From contig CM029632.1 in assembly GCA_017311315.1 (NCBI GenBank), positions 19,084,669 to 19,148,668 on the forward strand: 64,000 nucleotides of DNA, given 5' to 3'. Every line of letters begins with the position of its first letter. Position 1 is the stretch's first letter. Below are positions 58,560 through 64,000 of this stretch, piece after piece. Source of the stretch: Dendrocalamus latiflorus. Lineage: Eukaryota; Streptophyta; Magnoliopsida; Poales; Poaceae. The position numbers and the translations under genes are program-made. Below the pieces are notes generated by a model. It was not told where the DNA came from. It ran no database searches and saw only the letters and a list, made by a program, of their open reading frames with translations.

Positions 58560-58707
58560 CTCGACTAAAAGCAGCGCAAAGCCCAGAGTGAGCAAGAGCG
58601 AATATGATATCTTTTGCTGCAACAATCTCAATGATTTTGGATCTTTTTTTAAGAAACTGTAGCTTCACAAATAGGTGAGCATTGTGATCATATGTATCAA
58701 ACTCTTC
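58560..58707 (-). pseudogene. Captured exon of an unidentified plant gene
   Basis: 148-nt exon with acceptor TGATGCAG and donor CGAG|GTAAGT on the minus strand, open in one frame: EEFDTYDHNAHLFVKLQFLK, then IIEIVAAKDIIFALAHSGLC and AAFSRG. The hydrophobic pattern suggests a beta-propeller-like repeat, but the family is not recognised with confidence. Same sense as RepHel and the NEK exons. Confidence 0.6.
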
Positions 58708-59484
58708 CTGCATCAAACAAAGAAATACAATGTCAACACTAAACATCATAAAATGGTTCATACCAAAAGGAACAACTAATCCAGCTTTTTTATTAACTCA
58801 GAACACCATACAAGCCAAAGTGCTGTACATACTGGAAAAGCTTGTAGTTCGTAACAAATCATCATATAGACTCTCATTCTACACCGACAACAAAACCTAA
58901 TTGAAATTCCAACAGCTACATCTGCAACAATATGCCCATCTTCACTCTTCTACTGCAAGCACCACAGTTGAGGAAAAATACAACCACTGACTCAACAAAG
59001 AAGGAATCAGCACCCAGCACTGTGACTATCATAACTACCATGCATAGGAAATGCCACTGTAAACTTAACTTGCGCATCAAAAGAACCACATGAATCATCT
59101 CAAATAATTCATAGTTCAAAAGGGTGAGTTCTAAGTAGGCAATCAACAGGTGAGATTCCAGAGAATACTTAATCAGACATAGCTTAAATTATAAGAGATT
59201 GTTCACGTAGAAGGAAAATGCTGGTCCCTCTCCCCGAGGCGCGCGTGCTCCTGCTCGCTGCACCTGCCGCTGCTCCCTGCCGCCGCCTCCGCTGCTGCGG
59301 CGCCCCTCGCCTCCTTCTCGGTGTCGATGGAGATGGCGGCGCAGAAGGGGAGGCGTTGAGGTGGACGCAAGGACCGGGCTATGGCGACGTGTTGGTGAGG
59401 ACGGCGGCAAAGGAACAAATAAGGTTAGCACTTGCATCTTGATTTATTAAGAAATAGTCATTTAGGACATTACTTACCACCTTG
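58708..59484. other. Helitron interior, with a GC-rich exon-like patch at 59200-59430
   Basis: 58760-59190 is AT-rich without frames. 59200-59430 is GC-rich and open on the minus strand (CAAISIDTEKEARGAAAAEA), possibly another captured 5' exon, unrecognised. Confidence 0.35.
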
Positions 59485-62400
59485 TCACCATTCGAGGACA
59501 TCTTTATACACAATATTCTTGGTACTCTTCCCGGTTGGATCTAATTCCTTATTTGGTTTAGCCAAAATTCTTGTTGTTTGCCTGGACACACCCCTTGACA
59601 AGGCAACATAGAGCTGCCCATGTGAGAACACTGGCTCTGGAAGATATATCCCAACATTTGGGATGGTTTGCCCCTGAGCTTTATTTATGGTCATCGCAAA
59701 ACTCAAACGAATTGGGAATTGTTTCCTCTTGAACTTGAAAGGAAGTGAAATATCATCTGATGGAGACATAGGGATCCTAGGTATGAACACCCTTTTGCCT
59801 GCATGGTGCCCACCAACTATTTCTGCATCAATTGCATTGTCTTGGAATGCTCTAACCATTAGTCTTGTTCCATTGCACAAACCATTGTTAGGATCAAGAT
59901 TGCGGAGAAGGATTACAGGGCAGTTGGATTTTATTTTGAGCTCATGTGGGGGGAGACCATTTGGAGTGATGGAGTTCAGGAAGTCAATAGGGTAGTTATT
60001 TCTTGAATCGTCATCGACAGAGTCGAAGCTATGATAAACCTTTTCCTCACCTGGAAACTTGTCAATCATACTTGCATTTAGCTGATCCACATGTTCATTT
60101 GTGGTAGACAGGATGGCACGTGTGCTCATATAAGCTGATGATCTTGCGTTTTTGTCAAGTGATGGGAAGACTTCTTGAATGAGTTTGTTTACTGATTCTT
60201 CGTTGTCTGTATAGGCAATCAACATATCATCTGGAAGGCGTACATAATCATCTCCAATTGTCTCTTCAGTTCCATTCCCAATTCTAAGGAGGTAATCTGC
60301 AAACCATGGGTCAGACTGAGCCCTCATGTTACGTGACAACCGTATCTTCCTTATACTTTCCCACAAATAAGATCGCTGCAATGTAGCATCTGTTACCTGT
60401 GCTCTTGTCCCACGTGGTACCACAGGTAGCACCTGTCTAAAATCTCCACCAAATACCATAACCTTTCCCCCAAATGGCAAACAAGAATGCATAATATCTT
60501 GTAGGGACCTATCAAGACACTCAACTGCTAGTCGCTTTGTCATCGCTACTTCATCCCAGATAATTAAGGATGCCATACGCAGTAACTCTGCAGTGCCACT
60601 TTGCTTTGTGAAGCTGCATGTACTATTGTCAGCAAGCTTAATTGGGATTTTGAACCTTGAGTGTGCTGTGCGTCCTCCAGGCAATATCGACGCCGCAATA
60701 CCAGAAGATGCAGTTGCAATGGCAATTAATCCCTCTGAGCGCACTCTACCAAGAAGTGCCTTATATAGGAATGTCTTTCCTGTTCCTCCTGGACCATCCA
60801 CGAAAAACACTTGGCTCTTCTTATTCATTACACAATTTAATATTTCATCAAATCCTTCACGTTGTTCCTTGTTAAGAGATGCATCTATATCCAAATGTTC
60901 TTGGTCGACAGGCACAGCAAGTTCCTCCCTAACCGCTTTCATAATGTCATTGTTAAATTCATCTGCTTGACACAAGAACAGGAACATGAAATAAGTAAAT
61001 AAATATAAAATAGTTAAAAGAGCAAATTAGGATTTTATTTTGAGTTATAGTCAATCTTATCAGTAAGGCACTATATTGACATCCAAATATACTATTAAAA
61101 TAAAATATTTTTTTAGAATAATATTAGTGCTGAAAACATTACCCGTATCATTTAGCTCAGGTAGATCATAATTCCTGATATCCTTCCCCATTGACTGAAC
61201 TACTACCCGAATGTCCCTGAGAACCATTTGTTCTACGACTGCTGTGTTAGGATTGTTTCGGCTATAATCTTCAGAGAAAGATTCCTTGTGCTTGTCCCAC
61301 AATCCACGGATGTTGGTGGCCTCACAAAACACAAGAATAGTCGCAAATAACCTTCGCAGAGCTGCAGGCATCTGAAAAGTTGTTGCCTCACTCAATGAGT
61401 CATCAATAGTTTGATCCCTTTCTATGAGTCCTCTCTTCTCGCATGCTTCTCTGAAAGTAGGGTACGTGATTCCAGCAACTGTCCTTAAATTCTCAAATGA
61501 GGTTGCACCTCGTACATGATTTAAAAGCACTCTCAAGAAATATCTTTCTCCTTCAGCCGGGTGTGCATACACAATACGCCCCACCTGTCCCCTCTGCTTT
61601 CTTCTATGCCACGCCTTCTTACCACTAATCCACCGGTAGTGTTCTGGGATCTCTCTATACAAAAATTTCCTTGCATAACTATCAGCACGGTTCAATGTGA
61701 AGTATTCTGTGAGTGTCGTCATAGTTGCAGATGGCTTTTTGACAACATCGTTGAGATTTGCTGTCTCCTCAATAATAACAGACTGCATATTAGGTAGATG
61801 ACACTGGAGCTGTAAAACAGATGGACAAACTCCAAAAAGGTGGAAGCCGAAAATCCTATGTACAGCTTCCGGGGGTGATATGTATCTTGCATCCCTGTAC
61901 TGACGGATCTCATTGATTACTCCAGCAGGATCAATAGAGAATTCTGCACGGTCATGGCCTTTGTGTACATACTTAAACAAGTACTTACAAGCTTTGATGC
62001 TTGAGCAAGCTTCAACATTTATGTGGCAATTATATGTCATAAGCAGCCCAGGATTGTATGGAACCACCCACCTATTGTCCAACTCGGCACCTCTTACTTT
62101 CACACGCCGTCCATCATCCCTCCTCCTATACAAAGGATATGAATCTTTGCCTTGCTGTGTTGCTGCACAAAACTGTCTAGGATAGCGAAAGCGACATTCT
62201 CCATTAACCATACAAGCACACTTTCTATTCAAGACCCCACATGGGCCATGCAGCATATGCTTGATGACCAGACTATGCAACAGAGGGTATTTATCCTTGT
62301 CTGGTAGCTTTGCAGAGATGACTTTGTCATAAGCATCTGGGGTTGTTAAGTTACTGCCTTTCTTCATAATCAGTAGGATGTGTTCATGTGGAAGTCCCCT

Positions 62401-64000
62401 CTTCTGGAATTCAGTGACATGGACATATGCTGCCACCTCTCCAAAATACTTTTTCTTGATCAATAAATCTTTTAAGGACCGCAGCTTGGCCCTGTATACT
62501 CTTGAAACCAGGTCTGGCCTATCTTGTGGTTTTTGTCTAGGCTCAAGATTTTGAGTAATCTCCTCCCAGTACGGATTGCAAGTCATGGTGATGAAGTAAT
62601 CTGGTTTCCCAAAACGCTGGACTATAGCCATTGCATTAAGAAATCGCTGCATCATGTCACGATCGCCACCAGGGAAACTGCGAGGTAGCACTATTCTCTT
62701 GCCAACCTCTGAAGCCCTTGTCTCTCCAGCAGAAATTACATCAACCAAACCCTACGTGAAAATTAAAAATTTACAGCATGGATGATTAATTAGTGTATAT
62801 TGATTAGGCTTGAATTGTTGTGACATAATATTTTGCAATAATAAAACATTGCATAACTCACCTGATATAGTTCCGCGCGTATGAGTTTCTGGTTATCAGG
62901 GTTAGAATACCAATCAAGCCTCATAGACTCGATCTTTATGTACATGTCAACGGCCCATTGTTGGAAAAGTCGTCCCCCAAATAGCAATATGTTAAAAAGC
63001 CCCTCTCTAACTTGCATAAAAAACAATAGTACTCTCTTGCTGTTACAAATCTTCCAGATTGTCTTTCTTCCACCATGGTACTCATGTATTCACCTTGTTG
63101 TACGTCCGCGCCATCCTCACCATGCTCTGTCTCAAATGGAAATTATATATTAGTATGTACCCATGCGTTTTATTAAGGCATTGGAAATTAAATCATGTTC
63201 GGTACCTGTTGGATATGTCGGATCTGTTGCATCTGTTGGATCAACAGAGGTGTGTCCTTCCATATCAGTGACTATATCATTGTACGGCATAAATTTATTC
63301 CAGCCAGTTTCTCCCTTAGGGTAAAATATCGGATATGCCAATGGATCATAACATCCATGATATGCTTTGATATAGCGCGGGCGATCCCCTCTGGCATACA
63401 CAAGCACACTCCTATCAAAACATCTTTGGGGATCATTGCCATCTAACCAGATAGCCGCCACTTGTGACGCCGTGGGTGCATTGTACCTTGTTTTCAGCAA
63501 AGAAATATATGTATAAAATCAATCATTGATTTATTAATAAAAAAATCAAATTTATTTGTAGAATAAAAATATTTTGCAATACATAAACATATCCCTGAAC
63601 ATGTGTACCTTCGTTGGTCTGGCGTGACATTAGTATTGAGTTCAATAACATAGTCATCAAGATTTGGAATAGCTCCAACTCTGTTAAAGGTCTGTACATA
63701 TGGGTTGCCTTCCATTATTCGCAGCACAGTTCTGATAAGATTGATATCTAGGTCAGGCGATCTCTGTACTCTGTGCGCCAAACTGTCATCCTCCGTATCA
63801 TAAAAGTAGAGTTGCAAGTGGCGAGGTCCTTTAGAACCTAGAACCAACTGGTCCAGGCGATGGTACAAGGCCCCATGCACACGAAATGTATATATACCAG
63901 TCCCTGCCGCGGTGGCAACTCGTCGATCCAAGGTTACTCCAAGGCTCGTGAAAGAGAAATGAGCGTTGAAGTACCTAATATTTTGCCTGAAATATTGTGC
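59485..64000 (-). pseudogene. Helitron RepHel (HUH Rep plus PIF1-type helicase), partial, one frameshift
   Basis: Minus-strand exons: 64000 (cut by the window edge)-63609, 63486-63206, about 63133-62862, 62751-61143 and 60965-59485; introns are GT...AG. The N-part has FTSLGVTLDRRVATAAGTGI, YRRDDG and DRPRYIKAYHG. The helitron-like N-domain (YFITMTCNPYWEEI) leads to the HUH Rep core: FQKRGLPHEHILLIM (HUH) and ACKYLFKYVHKGHD (tyrosine motif). The helicase has FFVDGPGGTGKTFLYKALL (Walker A), LIIWDEVAMTK (Walker B), GGDFRQVLPVVPRG, SRNMRA and SFAMTINKAQGQT (motif V/VI). A T-run at about 63019-63024 shifts the frame in exon 3 (EYYCF then QVREGLFNILLFGGRLFQQW). Apart from that no lesion was found, so the copy is young. 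Rep nicks and re-joins DNA ends during rolling-circle type transposition. Confidence 0.9.

Larger units (their letters stand above)
54653..64000 (-). mobile_element. Helitron, 3' part, at least 9.3 kb, 5' end beyond the window
   Basis: On the minus strand the element ends in GCCGTAGCGTTAGCACGGGC, a hairpin-forming terminus, then ACTATACTAG, with the final CTAG at 54653-54656 (complement CTAG) and a host A on its left. This is the canonical plant Helitron 3' end. RepHel at 59485-64000 has the same orientation. Between them lie exon fragments of at least two host genes, all in the same transcriptional sense, as in known gene-capturing grass Helitrons. The 5' TC end is not in the window. Confidence 0.87.

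Overview
This is nuclear DNA from a plant, most likely a panicoid grass. The exon-intron structure, the coding similarity of the starch synthase exons to the cereal SSI family, and the dense population of grass transposons (Tourist, Stowaway and hAT MITEs, L1-type LINEs, copia elements, a Helitron) all point that way. The species cannot be named from sequence alone. No CRISPR array, rRNA or tRNA gene was seen.

Layout. 265-2602: a tiny copia-type LTR element (116/114-bp LTRs, TSD GGCAT) carrying a reverse transcriptase/RNase H remnant and a GC-rich insert. 2976-5161 (-): a three-exon R2R3-MYB gene of the MYB98/115/118 type, apparently intact. 5.8-13.0 kb: three diverged copies of one LTR-like repeat, a long AT microsatellite and a hAT MITE. 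13963-14809 (-): a broken DUF569 gene. 16476-33736 (+): a 15-exon soluble starch synthase I locus. All exons are recognisable (637 codons once the indels are discounted), but it carries three frameshifts, a lost splice donor, a duplicated acceptor and a duplicated exon 13. Its introns hold a 1.26-kb hAT-like element, a full-length LINE and several MITEs, and its 3' flank holds a second LINE 3' end.

34-44 kb is a transposon graveyard: a minus-strand LINE, a copia gag/integrase relic peppered with transition-type stops, another LINE tail, a 936-bp hAT element and two PIF/Harbinger-type MITEs. 44956-45963 (-) is an apparently intact cytokinin response factor (CRF-type AP2/ERF). Its upstream region is segmentally duplicated and contains an exact 71-bp copy of part of its own AP2 domain. 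47475-49378 is a hAT-like element that has captured part of a proteinaceous RNase P (PRORP) gene.

From 54653 to beyond the right edge lies a large Helitron in minus orientation. Its canonical 3' terminus (hairpin plus CTAG) interrupts an exon-like sequence. Inside are a RepHel gene (HUH replication initiator plus PIF1 helicase, one frameshift), eleven correctly spliced-looking exons of a NEK-family kinase lacking the N-terminal ATP-loop exon, and at least two further exon-like host fragments, all in RepHel orientation.

The only genes that look functional are the MYB and the CRF transcription factors. The main biological interest is gene decay and gene capture: an SSI copy accumulating lesions, a PRORP fragment inside a DNA transposon, and a Helitron carrying kinase exons.
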